Part shown: positions 1 through 9,376 of the stretch, piece after piece
Layout: each line of letters begins with the position of its first letter
How positions within the stretch are numbered: position 1 is the stretch's first letter
Assembly: GCA_017466725.1 (NCBI GenBank)
Contig: JAFTTP010000002.1
Span: 131,492 to 195,491 of the forward strand
Length of the DNA stretch: 64,000 bases
From: Clostridia bacterium
GTDB lineage: Bacteria > Bacillota > Clostridia > Christensenellales > UBA1242
Direction of reading: 5' to 3'
Program-made: the position numbers and the translations under genes
Notes under the pieces: generated by a model
The model's database searches: none
What the model was told of the DNA's origin: nothing
The model's input: the letters and a program-made list of their open reading frames with translations, nothing else

Positions 1-391
1 CAAGAAGTTCTGGCTCTACGTCTGGCTCTACAGAAAGTGCTGTTGCTACAACACATACATCATGATAAAATCCCTTTGGGAAAAGTGGTCTTAAAGGTCT
101 GTCAATAAGTCTTGAAGTAAGAATTGCCTTATCTGATGGTCGACCTTCTCTCTTTTTAAATCCACCAGGTATTTTGCCTACTGAATACATTTTTTCTTCG
201 TAGTCTACTGAAAGTGGGAAGAAATCAATACCAGGTCTTGGTTGGCTTGACATAGTCACGTTTACCATAACAACTGTTTCACCGCTTCTAACAAGGCATG
301 TTCCGTTTGATTGTTCTGCCAAGCGACCTGTTTCGAAAGAAACTTCCCTTCCTCCTATTTCAATTTTATAAATTTTAGCGTCATTTTTCAT
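1..391 (-). CDS. pnp: Polyribonucleotide nucleotidyltransferase (PNPase), N-terminal part
   Basis: The minus strand from 391 reads [14 protein letters not shown] and continues open to the window edge, so only about the first 130 residues are present. The stretch matches the first RNase PH domain of PNPase: a [13 protein letters not shown] block, a TVVMVNVT strand, [23 protein letters not shown], and the [15 protein letters not shown] block that binds RNA and phosphate. PNPase degrades RNA 3' to 5' by phosphorolysis and works in the RNA degradosome. The start is fixed by an AAGGAGA ribosome site at about 397-403. It follows rpsO in the usual rpsO-pnp order, with a terminator hairpin between them, so read-through or an own promoter must supply it. 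Confidence 0.95.
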   Translation of the reverse strand, partial: MKNDAKIYKIEIGGREVSFETGRLAEQSNGTCLVRSGETVVMVNVTMSSQPRPGIDFFPLSVDYEEKMYSVGKIPGGFKKREGRPSDKAILTSRLIDRPLRPLFPKGFYHDVCVVATALSVEPDVEPELL

Positions 392-410
392 TTTTATCTC
401 CTTTTGCCGA

Positions 411-436
411 AAAAAAGTGGGCAATAAAAAGCCCAC
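411..436 (-). terminator. Terminator between rpsO and pnp
   Basis: GTGGGC at 417-422 pairs with GCCCAC at 431-436. On the minus strand the hairpin is followed by six T (416-411). It lies just after the rpsO stop and before the pnp start, so it probably makes pnp expression partly independent of rpsO. Confidence 0.7.
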
Positions 437-447
437 CCCCTAATCAA

Positions 448-708
448 TTATTTAATTTCTCTGATGCCAAGTTCTTTAATAAGGCTTCTGTATGCTTCGA
501 TATCTTTGTTTTTAAGATACATTAAGAATCCCTTTCTCTTACCAACCATTTGAAGAAGTCCACGACGTGAGTGGTTATCTTTATGGTTTGCTTTGAGGTG
601 TTCGTTTAAGTGGTTGATTCTTTCAGTTAAAAGAGCAACTTGAACTTGAACTGAACCTGTGTCATTTTCAGAAAGTTTATATTTTTCAATAATTTCTTTC
701 TTTTCCAT
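448..708 (-). CDS. rpsO: 30S ribosomal protein S15
   Basis: The 86-residue product carries the S15 signature: [21 protein letters not shown], then [20 protein letters not shown] near the C-terminus. S15 binds the central domain of 16S rRNA early in 30S assembly. The length is close to the usual 88-89 residues. An AGGAGG ribosome site lies directly upstream (714-720). Transcription starts from a good promoter at 801-829, leaving a leader of about 80 bases. S15 often represses its own translation through its leader, so this leader is a candidate control element, but I see no motif that proves it. Confidence 0.97.
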   Translation of the reverse strand: MEKKEIIEKYKLSENDTGSVQVQVALLTERINHLNEHLKANHKDNHSRRGLLQMVGKRKGFLMYLKNKDIEAYRSLIKELGIREIK

Positions 709-800
709 GTGTTTCCTCCTATTTTTATTTTTGCGCCATTTACGAAGCCGGAAGTCAGAAGATGTCTATCCACTGCGTAAAAGGTAGTTTCGACTGTGTT

Positions 801-829
801 ATTATAGCACATTGTTTTGCATTTGTCTA
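801..829 (-). promoter_or_regulatory. Promoter of rpsO
   Basis: On the minus strand, TAGACA (829-824) and a perfect TATAAT (806-801) are 17 bases apart. This is a sigma-A-type promoter feeding rpsO and perhaps pnp. Confidence 0.7.
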
Positions 830-851
830 TAATTTTTCAATATTTTTTTAA

Positions 852-2255
852 TTATTTATAAAATTCTTTCTTTCTTTCAATCATTTCGTCAATTCTTTCA
901 ATATAATCTTCGATAAATTTTACATTTGGCTGACGATCAATTTTCTTTTCTATATTAAAAACACGCTTGCTTATTGCTCCAGCCCCTACGCCAATGATTG
1001 TATTTGTCTCTTCCATGCTTTCAACGTTAAACATGCATATATAATTATCTCTAAAGTACCCTACGTTTTCAAGTCCTTTAAGTTGATTTTTCTGTCTATA
1101 CAGATAATATGGCTTATATCCGTTTTCAGTTAAAACTTTCTCAGAATAATCAATCATACTTTCTACGTCTCTGTCGTCAATCACCTCTTGACTATTTCTA
1201 AGAAGGGCTCCATTTTTTACCGAAAGCGTATGCACAGTAATATTATGTGGGCAAAGTTCTAAAAGAGTGTTCATTGTTCTTTTAAAAATGCCCAATTTCT
1301 CGCCAGGCAACCCTGCGATGACATCCATATTAACAACAAAGTCGCGTTCTAAAGCCATGGTATATGCGTCCAACACCTGTACGTTCTTTTGCTTTCTGCC
1401 AATCCTCTTCAATGTACTTTCGCAGAAAGTTTGAGGGTTTATCGAAATTCTAGTAACATTATGTTTTTTAAGCACATCTAATTTCTTTGCAGTTATCGTG
1501 TCAGGCCTACCACACTCAACAGTAATTTCGTCTACAGAAAAATGTATTTGCGAGAATATTCTATCAAGCTGCTGGGCAGTCAACACCGATGGAGTACCGC
1601 CACCCATATAAATGTTTCTTACAATATATGATTTTTTCTTGATGATTTCCTTTACACATTGAATTTCTTTAATCAAACAATCGATATATGTTTCAACCTT
1701 ATCTTGAACCATAGCCATTTCGCTTGATATAAAAGAGCAATACAAACACCTTGATGGACAGATTGGTATGTTTATATATAAGTCCACCATGTTATCATTT
1801 TGAATAATACCCTTTTGATGCTTTATAATGCGATCTACAAGCTTTGCCCTACTTGGTGACACGAAATAGTCTTTAGTAAGAATTTCAGGAATTAGGTAAT
1901 CTTTTATTTCGCCATTTGCAACTAAATCTCTTGCAAATTTAGTCGGTCTTACCCCTGTAAGAGAGCCCCAAGGTAAATTTACCTTAAGTTCTTTAGAAAG
2001 CAAACTATATAAATGATTTTTTACCATTCTTTTGCGATATGACTTCGCTCGAAGTGGAGAAAGCGTTTTGCTAAGCTTATAACTATAAGCAAATTGCTTT
2101 TTAACTTCACCTCTCTCATATATAAATCTATCTACATAATTCTCATCATTCCTTTCTTCTGTATGAGTAATGGTTATGTCGCTATATTCACCAAACAATT
2201 TACATAAATCTTGCAGCTCTGTCAGATATTCTTCTACATTAGTGCTTACAGTCAT
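852..2255 (-). CDS. hemZ: HemZ-type radical SAM coproporphyrinogen dehydrogenase
   Basis: A 467-residue radical SAM protein. C166, C170 and C173 (INIPICPSRCLYCSF) form the CxxxCxxC site for the 4Fe-4S cluster that cleaves SAM. MGGGTPSVL about 40 residues later is the GGGTP motif of the HemN/HemW/HemZ group. The long N-terminal extension before the radical SAM core, with LPWGSLTGVRPTK, is typical of HemZ. Members are linked to oxygen-independent conversion of coproporphyrinogen III, although some relatives are haem chaperones, so the exact reaction is inferred. The gene overlaps the relA stop by four bases and ends a recJ-relA-hemZ operon, an order common in Bacillota. Confidence 0.85.
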   Translation of the reverse strand: MTVSTNVEEYLTELQDLCKLFGEYSDITITHTEERNDENYVDRFIYERGEVKKQFAYSYKLSKTLSPLRAKSYRKRMVKNHLYSLLSKELKVNLPWGSLTGVRPTKFARDLVANGEIKDYLIPEILTKDYFVSPSRAKLVDRIIKHQKGIIQNDNMVDLYINIPICPSRCLYCSFISSEMAMVQDKVETYIDCLIKEIQCVKEIIKKKSYIVRNIYMGGGTPSVLTAQQLDRIFSQIHFSVDEITVECGRPDTITAKKLDVLKKHNVTRISINPQTFCESTLKRIGRKQKNVQVLDAYTMALERDFVVNMDVIAGLPGEKLGIFKRTMNTLLELCPHNITVHTLSVKNGALLRNSQEVIDDRDVESMIDYSEKVLTENGYKPYYLYRQKNQLKGLENVGYFRDNYICMFNVESMEETNTIIGVGAGAISKRVFNIEKKIDRQPNVKFIEDYIERIDEMIERKKEFYK

Positions 2256-4351
2256 CTTTCACCCCTTTCGACACTTAAAATGCCTTTAATACCTCTAATA
2301 GAGTTTATAGCACTTTCAAGCTCTTTTTTATTCTTTACATCTATTACAAGTGTGCAAAAGAACGAGTTGCCTACATCCTTCGCATCAAAACCTTTAATAG
2401 CAATTTTCAACGCAGTGATTTGATTTGTAATTCTACCAATGTTATTATCTGACTTCTCTGCAACAACTCTTATTATTGCAGTAAATGTTGTATTATCTTT
2501 ATTGTGCCATGTTGCCTCAACAAGTCTTTCTTCTTCTAAGTAATGAAGATTAGGGCAATTAAGCCTATGAATTGTCACACCTCGTCCTCTTGAAATGTAT
2601 CCTATAATATCATCTCCCTCAATTGGACTACAGCAACCAGCAAAGCGCACCATCATGCCGCTATCGCCATCAATAAGCACGCCATCATTATTTCGCTTAA
2701 GGTGTACCGCGCTTGATATTTTTGGTATTTCTTTTTCTTCCTTGCTGCTTAAGTTTATAAAACGACTGAGTGCCTGACTTGTTGCCACCGAGCCAGAGCC
2801 AATAGCGGCATACAACTCATCAAGGGTTTCCATATTATACTTTTTAAGTATTTCGGCTAAATATTCTTCTGTTAAAAGTTGAGCTGAAGTATACCCTTTC
2901 TCTTGCATTGCTTGATAAAGCATTGTTTTACCAAGCTTAACATTCTCTTCTTTCAATTCATTTTTAAAGAACGCTTTTATTTTACTTCTTGCAGATGCTG
3001 TTTTAACCACCTTAAGCCAATCTCTTGATGGCCCTTTTGAGTTGGCGTTTGTCAAAATTTCAACAATATCCCCATTTTTAAGCGTTGTATTAAAAGGACG
3101 AAGTTTACCATTGATTTTTGCCCCTACGCATTGATTGCCTATATCAGAGTGAATTGCGTATGCAAAGTCGATTACTGTCGAGCCCTCAGGAAATTCCAAA
3201 ACTCTTCCCTTAGGTGTCTGCACAACCAAAAGCCCTTCATACAAGTCGCTTTTCAAAGACTCAATAAAGTCTTCGTTTGACATGGTTTTTGCATTATCAA
3301 TAGTTTCTCTAAACCAAGTCATTCTCTTATCAAGGGCATCTTGCTTTGTTTTCTTTTCTTTATAAAGCCAGTGAGAATATACACCATATTCGCTTTCTTT
3401 ATGCATTTCAACTGTTCTAATCTGTACTTCCATAGGATGTTGATTATCAACAATAATTGCTGTATGCAGCGATTGATAGCCGTTTGGCTTAGGGTTTGCA
3501 ATATAGTCCTTCATTCTGCCAACCATTGGCTTATAAAGGCCATGAATACGTCCTAAAACCTCATAACACTCTTCAACGGTTTGCACGATAACTCTCATTG
3601 CCAAAATATCATAAATCTGGTCAAGAGACAGCTGCTTATTGTGCAGCTTATTAAATATTGACGAAACCCTTTTAATACGGCTTTGAATTTCGCCTTTAAT
3701 ATTCAATTCTTTAAGTACGTTTTCAATCTTTGCCTTTGTAATTTCAAGTTGTTTTATATTCTCTTCGCGCTTGCTTTCAATGGCAAGAGTAAGCCTTTCA
3801 AACTCTTCTGGATGTTCTAAGCGTACTACATTATCATTCATTGCCTGCTTTAAATTATCAAGCCCCAAGCGCTCAGAGAGAGGCATATGAATTTCTTTTA
3901 CCTGTTTTACAAAGCCTTTCTCTTCTTCTGTCAATGGATTGTTTAAAATTGATACGTCATAGTACACACCAAAAAGTTTTAAAATCACAACCCTCAAATC
4001 TTTCCCCATAACAAGAAAAAGTTTTTTAATGTCTTCAACCTCTTCGCTTGTAGTAAGCTCGTTGATGTTTTTTATGCTTTTAAAATCTGTTACCAAAACT
4101 TGTTCTTCTTTGTTTAACTTTGCAACAACCTTCTCTTCTTGTTCTGGATTCATTTTTATAAGCTGATAAACCAAAAAGCAAACTATAGTTGTCTTGTCAA
4201 GCTTAATATCAATTGAGCGCTCAATCATTTTTTCAATTCTAGGAAAGTTTAATGAAAATGATAAAGCATACTGAGCAAGTTTTTCCTCTCGTTCAGTCAA
4301 TTGATAGTTTTCAGCAATCATCTTATTTATACGATTTGCTATTTCTTCCAT
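2252..4351 (-). CDS. relA: RelA/SpoT-family (p)ppGpp synthetase with degenerate hydrolase domain
   Basis: A 699-residue stringent-response enzyme. The synthetase domain (roughly 205-345) has GRMKDYIANPKPNGYQSLH and EVQIRTVEMHKESEYG, and the RxKD form (RMKD) seen in Gram-positive Rel. A TGS domain follows (about 375-440, from VVQTPKGRVLEFPEG) and an ACT domain closes the protein (about 625-699). The N-terminal 150 residues sit where the HD hydrolase should be, but have no HD pair and almost no histidine (FLVYQLIKMNPEQEEK). The protein therefore probably makes but does not degrade (p)ppGpp; this is inference from missing residues. It overlaps recJ by 29 bases and hemZ by four, showing tight translational coupling. 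Confidence 0.88.
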   Translation of the reverse strand: MEEIANRINKMIAENYQLTEREEKLAQYALSFSLNFPRIEKMIERSIDIKLDKTTIVCFLVYQLIKMNPEQEEKVVAKLNKEEQVLVTDFKSIKNINELTTSEEVEDIKKLFLVMGKDLRVVILKLFGVYYDVSILNNPLTEEEKGFVKQVKEIHMPLSERLGLDNLKQAMNDNVVRLEHPEEFERLTLAIESKREENIKQLEITKAKIENVLKELNIKGEIQSRIKRVSSIFNKLHNKQLSLDQIYDILAMRVIVQTVEECYEVLGRIHGLYKPMVGRMKDYIANPKPNGYQSLHTAIIVDNQHPMEVQIRTVEMHKESEYGVYSHWLYKEKKTKQDALDKRMTWFRETIDNAKTMSNEDFIESLKSDLYEGLLVVQTPKGRVLEFPEGSTVIDFAYAIHSDIGNQCVGAKINGKLRPFNTTLKNGDIVEILTNANSKGPSRDWLKVVKTASARSKIKAFFKNELKEENVKLGKTMLYQAMQEKGYTSAQLLTEEYLAEILKKYNMETLDELYAAIGSGSVATSQALSRFINLSSKEEKEIPKISSAVHLKRNNDGVLIDGDSGMMVRFAGCCSPIEGDDIIGYISRGRGVTIHRLNCPNLHYLEEERLVEATWHNKDNTTFTAIIRVVAEKSDNNIGRITNQITALKIAIKGFDAKDVGNSFFCTLVIDVKNKKELESAINSIRGIKGILSVERGER

Positions 4352-6713
4352 TTTCGGCCTCTCCTTTTTGTGTCTGTTTAATTGCAGACAGTTTGCTATA
4401 TAATGACGACGTCGCCAATTCTTTCTTCTCTTGTTTGTTTACCCGCACGCTTAATGTTTCACCCTCAAAAACAGAAATGAGTGAAAGCTGATTAAACACC
4501 GACAGCGCCGCATAAAAACTTGCAAATGAAACATCCTTAAAGTCATATTTATTGTATAAGTCAAAAACATTATATACCGACTTCAGTGTTTTGGATGATA
4601 TAGTTTTAAACACTCTGCCAAAAGTCTCTCTTGAAAGGTCAACCCCTGCAAACTTACGAGGATCTCCACCTTCTTTACCCATAGGCAAATATATTTCAGC
4701 ATCTGTTGTTTTGTTTAATGCTGATATAAACTTATTGTCTAAAACTGGCGATAAAAATATAATCCTTTTAAAATTCTTTGCCCAAGCCAATCCCTTTGGC
4801 GATAAAAGCACGCTATTATACCCAATCTCATTGCCTTCATAAATTCCAAAATGATAAATATCTTTAATGTTGTAATTCTTGCAAAAATCAACATAATCAA
4901 AGCATGAATAAGTTACAAAGCAAGTGCCAAATACAGTATCAGTTGTTGCGCTTACAAAATTTAACAGGTCGCTTTTTGGATACAATTTATACTTTGTTTC
5001 TCCGTCATCAGTATACGCCAATTGATTTATTTCAATTGCGTTTAACGATTTGTATGCATCTTCCACAATAAAACTTCCACCATCAAACGCCTCAATTGTC
5101 CCGTTCATTGAATATGGTTCCAACTCAAAGATGAAAGACTTTTGCCTTGAAAAGTTGATTTTAATTAAATTATCAACAAAATTATAATACATCAAGTTCA
5201 ACTTACCAATTTTAAAGTTTGCATGTTGAGGAAGTCGCTTGAGAGGTACAATTTCAACATCCTGCGTTGTAATTTTAAACTTTGGCCTTGGATTGTCACA
5301 TCCAAACGGTTCAAGCAAAGCAAGTTCTTTTACAAACTCTGGCGTAATTTCTTCGTCAGTGATTTCTTGGTCATAATATTCAATTGGCATAAACACATCT
5401 TCGCTGATATGGTTTAGCGCAAAGTCGTTTATTTTTTGCGAAAATAGTTTATAGTTATCAAGTTTAAGTGTTAAGCCTGCCGCCATAGAGTGCCCGCCAA
5501 ACGTTTCTAAAATATCTTTCATCGATGAAAGCAGCTCGTGAATATTTATGTCATCAATACTCCTTCCAGAGCCTGACAGCATACCATTTTCAGCGACAAA
5601 CAAAAATGTTGGTTTGTGATATTTTTCTACCAGCCTTGAGCAGACAATGCCAAGCACGCCCTTATCCCAACGTTTTGACGCCAAGGTAATTACACGTTGA
5701 TTTTTCATATCTACACCTGCAAGGGCTTTTTCGCAATCTTCATAAATGCGGTTGCAAATTTCTTGACGTCTAAGATTATGTTGCTTTATTTTCTCTAAGC
5801 CTTTTTTAATTTTAACAGCGTCTGTTTCAAAATATATTTTCAATGAATCTGTTGCATCACCCATACGACCTGACGCATTCAACTTTGGCCCAATTTTAAA
5901 CGAAATGTTTGTCGAGTTTGGATTAGAAAGCGGAATACCATATTCTTTAAACATCATTTTAAGGCCTATTGGCAAATATTTATCGCAAAGTTTAAGCCCT
6001 CGCGTAACAATCGTTCTGTTTTCACCAACAAGTGGCACAATATCAACAATTGTGGCAATTGCGGCAATTGGTAAAAACTGCTCAGCCTCTTGTTGACCTA
6101 AAAGTGCCTGAGCAAACTTAAAAGCAACCCCCGTACCACAAAGTTCTCTAAACGGATATTCTTGAGATGTAATTTTTGCGTTTACAACAATAGTGTCCGG
6201 CAAAACATCAGGAATTTCGTGATGGTCAGTTACAATCACCTCAATCCCCTTGTTTTTTGCATATTCAATTTCATTTGCGCACGAAATGCCACAGTCTACA
6301 GTGATAATCAAATTTGGCTCAAACATGTCAGCCACTTTATCAATCACTTCATTTGTCAAACCATAGCCATCAACAAATCTGTTTGGAAGATAAAAGTCAG
6401 CCTCAATGCCAAATTGCTTAAGCGCTTTAATCATAATTGCAGTGGCACTTACTCCGTCCACATCATAGTCGCCAAAAATAAGAACCTTGTCCTTAAGTTC
6501 CTTTGCAAGTTTCACCCTATCCACCAAAGCCTGCATCCCCTTCAAAAGAAATGGGTTGTGCATAACCTTTGGGTTTAAATATTCTTCAATTTTTTCTTCG
6601 TCGTTATGTCCACGTGATAAAATCAATTCTGTTGTTCTAGTGGATAGATTAAACTTTTCTGCAAAATATTGAACTTTGTCGGCGTCTTTGTTAAAAAATT
6701 TCTTAAATATCAT
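4323..6713 (-). CDS. recJ: Single-stranded-DNA-specific exonuclease RecJ
   Basis: The 796-residue product has the DHH phosphoesterase core of RecJ: GDYDVDG at 81-87 and VTDHHEIPDVLPD near 155. The DHHA1 motif GHSMAAGLTL follows near residue 400, and an OB-fold region comes after that. RecJ degrades ssDNA 5' to 3' during recombination and mismatch or base repair, using Mn or Mg at the DHH aspartates. The C-terminal 200 residues form the extra domain found in Bacillota RecJ. It is the first gene of the recJ-relA-hemZ operon and faces the divergent nucleosidase gene at 6861. Confidence 0.93.
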   Translation of the reverse strand: MIFKKFFNKDADKVQYFAEKFNLSTRTTELILSRGHNDEEKIEEYLNPKVMHNPFLLKGMQALVDRVKLAKELKDKVLIFGDYDVDGVSATAIMIKALKQFGIEADFYLPNRFVDGYGLTNEVIDKVADMFEPNLIITVDCGISCANEIEYAKNKGIEVIVTDHHEIPDVLPDTIVVNAKITSQEYPFRELCGTGVAFKFAQALLGQQEAEQFLPIAAIATIVDIVPLVGENRTIVTRGLKLCDKYLPIGLKMMFKEYGIPLSNPNSTNISFKIGPKLNASGRMGDATDSLKIYFETDAVKIKKGLEKIKQHNLRRQEICNRIYEDCEKALAGVDMKNQRVITLASKRWDKGVLGIVCSRLVEKYHKPTFLFVAENGMLSGSGRSIDDINIHELLSSMKDILETFGGHSMAAGLTLKLDNYKLFSQKINDFALNHISEDVFMPIEYYDQEITDEEITPEFVKELALLEPFGCDNPRPKFKITTQDVEIVPLKRLPQHANFKIGKLNLMYYNFVDNLIKINFSRQKSFIFELEPYSMNGTIEAFDGGSFIVEDAYKSLNAIEINQLAYTDDGETKYKLYPKSDLLNFVSATTDTVFGTCFVTYSCFDYVDFCKNYNIKDIYHFGIYEGNEIGYNSVLLSPKGLAWAKNFKRIIFLSPVLDNKFISALNKTTDAEIYLPMGKEGGDPRKFAGVDLSRETFGRVFKTISSKTLKSVYNVFDLYNKYDFKDVSFASFYAALSVFNQLSLISVFEGETLSVRVNKQEKKELATSSLYSKLSAIKQTQKGEAENGRNSKSYK

Positions 6714-6805
6714 ATTTTGCCTACTTTATAATTTATATTATAATTACAATTTACTCTAAAAGCAAGCAATTTTATAAAAGAAAATCTGAAAAAGCAAAGA
6801 ATTAC

Positions 6806-6834
6806 TTTGTTATCAGCATCTTTTATGCTATAAT
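6806..6834 (+). promoter_or_regulatory. Promoter of the nucleosidase gene
   Basis: A perfect TATAAT (829-834 of this kilobase) lies 17 bases after a weak TTTGTT -35. It is followed by the ribosome site GAGGAGGG in front of the ATG at 6861. Confidence 0.55.
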
Positions 6835-6860
6835 CGCATCATCAAACAAGAGGAGGGCTT

Positions 6861-7543
6861 ATGAAAAAGTTCGGGCTTGTAGTTGCCGTTGAAGTACAAT
6901 CTGTATTAGATAGATACGGCTCCCCTATTAAAGAAGAGAAAATGGACGCATACAACGTGTTGACTTATCAAATCACACCGGATACCGTTTTGTATGTTAT
7001 TTCTTGCGGCGCAGGTGAAATTGCCGCGCAGCGGCCTCTCAATTTTGCATAAGCAAGCTAAAATGCAAAATGATTATCAACTTTGGAATTGTAGGCGGCC
7101 TTACCAAAGAAATGGGTGAAACAAAAACTTGTGTGGTAGAAAGAGTTGTGCACTATGACTTTGACATCTCTGCCGATTCAAATCATACAGTTGGTCAATA
7201 TTCTTGTTATCCCGATTGTTACATACCAGTTACAATGCAACTCGTCGACAGCGCATTGGAAATTAACCCCGAATTAAAAAGGGTTACCATCGCCTCTGGG
7301 GACAAGTTTGTCGGTAAGGCATCTCAAAAGAAAAAACTGCACAAAATGTTTAATGCCGACATATGCGATATGGAGGCCGCTGGCATCGCCCTAACATGTA
7401 ATCGCAACAATATTCCTTTCCTGATGATTAAGTGCGTATCTGATGGTTTTAAATCTGGCATAGCAACATTTGAAGAATATTTTGACAAATCTGCATCAAT
7501 CTGCTTTGAAATCACAGATAATATTATAAAACAGATGAGATAA
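6861..7543 (+). pseudogene. mtnN: 5'-methylthioadenosine/S-adenosylhomocysteine nucleosidase, frameshifted
   Basis: Two overlapping frames together encode one PNP/UDP-phosphorylase-family nucleosidase, which cleaves adenine from methylthioadenosine and S-adenosylhomocysteine. The first frame (6861-7052) runs MKKFGLVVAVEV to YVISCGAGEIAA and then goes out of register. The second frame can be read back through ASQFCISKLKCK into MIINFGIVGGLT. It continues to DICDMEAAGIALTC, which holds the substrate-binding Met-Glu, and ends IKCVSD. Adding one base near 7028 (GCGCA to GCGGCA) restores 227 codons, the normal length. This is either a real inactivating deletion or a sequence error. Promoter, ribosome site and terminator are intact, which favours a recent event or an error. 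Confidence 0.85.
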
Positions 7544-7545
7544 AA

Positions 7546-7570
7546 AAAAGAGATGACTATCATCTCTTTT
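7546..7570. terminator. Bidirectional terminator between convergent genes
   Basis: AAAAGAGATGA (7546-7556) and TCATCTCTTTT (7560-7570) form a perfect 11-base stem with a three-base loop. A-rich and T-rich flanks on both sides let it end both the nucleosidase gene and the zinc ribbon gene, whose stop it touches. Confidence 0.85.
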
Positions 7571-8282
7571 ATTTTTTATAAATAAGTCTTCTGCAGTGGT
7601 CACATGCAACAACGTTTTCACTGTCAAGTTTATTTATGCTTGCAAATGAAAGTTGTGTGCGGCATCCGCCACAGAAATAACTTCCTTTCCCTTCTTCCAT
7701 AAGAGGCACAACCACTGGGAAAATATTTTCTTTTCTTCTCTTTTGGTATGCTTCCATAATTTGAGAATCAATATCTTTTGCAATTACTTGAAGTTTAGCC
7801 GCCACCTCAGATTTCTTTCCTTCAATAGCCTTTACATCATTGTCGTAATCTGATTTGCATTTTGCAAACTCTTCTTTTGATGCATTAAACGTTTTAATCG
7901 TTTTATTAAAGTCTGCAAGTACAGCATTTACATTTTCTGCTAAAGCAGTCAAGTTCTTTTCTAAAATTTGTAAATTTTGATAGAGTTTATCTTTTAATGC
8001 TGACATTTTCTCAACATCTTGTTTTGTCATTGCTGTTAAGTCTTTTGCAGCAAACTCAGCCATTTTGTCTTGTTGTATTTTAAGTTGACTTTTAACCTTA
8101 TCAATTTCAGTAAGAATTGCCCCTGCCCTTTCTTCAAGTTTAACCGAACGCTCTTGTGCAGTCTTCATTGTTTCGTGAAGTTTGTTTGCTTTTGCTTTGT
8201 TAGGGTTGTCCCTCAACTCTTTTTCAAGTTTAAACATTTCCCTATCAAGTTTTTGATATTCTAGTATTTGTTCTACTTTCAT
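7569..8282 (-). CDS. Coiled-coil protein with C-terminal C4 zinc ribbon
   Basis: The 237-residue product is a long charged helix (about 1-185, coiled-coil pattern) followed by a zinc ribbon: YFCGGCRTQLSF and, 20 residues on, VACDHCRRLIY. The architecture matches the widespread C4-type zinc ribbon family near rpoD or nif3 in Bacillota, related to Helicobacter HP0958 and chlamydial CdsZ. Its function is not settled; RNA or protein binding has been proposed. It follows rpoD by 35 bases and is probably the last gene of the dnaG-rpoD operon. Confidence 0.75.
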   Translation of the reverse strand: MKVEQILEYQKLDREMFKLEKELRDNPNKAKANKLHETMKTAQERSVKLEERAGAILTEIDKVKSQLKIQQDKMAEFAAKDLTAMTKQDVEKMSALKDKLYQNLQILEKNLTALAENVNAVLADFNKTIKTFNASKEEFAKCKSDYDNDVKAIEGKKSEVAAKLQVIAKDIDSQIMEAYQKRRKENIFPVVVPLMEEGKGSYFCGGCRTQLSFASINKLDSENVVACDHCRRLIYKK

Positions 8283-8317
8283 TTTTATCTCCTATTTCTA
8301 ATTTATAGCCAAATGGC

Positions 8318-9376
8318 TTAGTTTATGAAATCTAAAAGTTTTTTACTTCTATTTGGATGTTTAAGTTTTCTAAGCGCCTTGGCTTCAATTTGACGAATAC
8401 GTTCTCTAGTCACCCTAAATTCACGTCCAACCTCTTCCAATGTCTTGCTTTTACCATCAATAAGACCATATCTTTCTCTTATGACTTGTTGTTCTCTTGG
8501 TGTAAGAGTTTCAATAACAGATAAAAGTTGTTCGTGCAGAAGTTTTTGAGATGCAATTTCCATAGGACTTTTTGCACTTTCGTCTTCAATGAAGTCGCTC
8601 ATCTTGCTGTCTTCTTCTTCACCGATTGGTGTTTCCAAAGAAATTGGATCAAGCGCACTCTTTTTAATTTCAACAACCTTGCTTTCGCTTATGCCCATTG
8701 CCTCAGCAATTTCTTCCAAAGTTGGCTCTCTTGACAATGTTTGAGTAAGTTGACGCACCGTTCTTGAATATCTGTTGATTGTCTCCACCATGTGCACTGG
8801 AAGTCGAATTGTTCTAGATTGGTCGGCAATCGCTCTAGTAATGGCTTGTTTAATCCACCAAGTTGCGTAAGTTGAAAATCTGAAACCTTTTGTATAATCA
8901 AATTTTTCTACGGCACGCAGCAATCCCATGTTTCCTTCTTGAATAAGGTCAAGAAAAGAAAGTGTGTTTGTACTTGCCCAGCGCTTTGCAATTGATACAA
9001 CAAGTCTTAAGTTTGCTTGACAAAGTCTTGCCTTTGCCCTTTGATCACCCTCTAAAATTTTCTTAGCAAGTTCAACCTCTTCTTCTGGTGAAAGAAGTGG
9101 CACTTTGCCTATATCTTTAAGATACATTTTAACAGGGTCGTCAACAGACAAAAATCCTGTAAATTCAAGCGCACCGTCATCATCATTGCCTTCTTCTGCT
9201 GATTTGATGATTTTAATGCCATGGCTTTCCATCTTCTTTACGAATTTTTGAATTTCTTGCGCTGAAAGGTCAAATTTAAGAAGTCTAAAATATACATCTT
9301 CTTCATTGACAGAGCCTTTTTTAGCAGCAATATCAAAAATGCGTTTAAGCTCTACATCCATTTTATTATCTGACAT
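8318..9376 (-). CDS. rpoD: Primary RNA polymerase sigma factor (RpoD/SigA)
   Basis: The 352-residue product has all the regions of a primary sigma-70 factor: region 1.2 ([21 protein letters not shown]), region 2 ([25 protein letters not shown] and [20 protein letters not shown], the -10 recognition helix), region 3, and region 4 ([25 protein letters not shown], the -35 helix-turn-helix). A short region 1.1 at the N-terminus is as in SigA of Bacillota. GGAGGAA stands before the ATG at 9376. It overlaps the end of dnaG by 11 bases, the classic macromolecular synthesis operon. Confidence 0.97.
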   Translation of the reverse strand: MSDNKMDVELKRIFDIAAKKGSVNEEDVYFRLLKFDLSAQEIQKFVKKMESHGIKIIKSAEEGNDDDGALEFTGFLSVDDPVKMYLKDIGKVPLLSPEEEVELAKKILEGDQRAKARLCQANLRLVVSIAKRWASTNTLSFLDLIQEGNMGLLRAVEKFDYTKGFRFSTYATWWIKQAITRAIADQSRTIRLPVHMVETINRYSRTVRQLTQTLSREPTLEEIAEAMGISESKVVEIKKSALDPISLETPIGEEEDSKMSDFIEDESAKSPMEIASQKLLHEQLLSVIETLTPREQQVIRERYGLIDGKSKTLEEVGREFRVTRERIRQIEAKALRKLKHPNRSKKLLDFIN

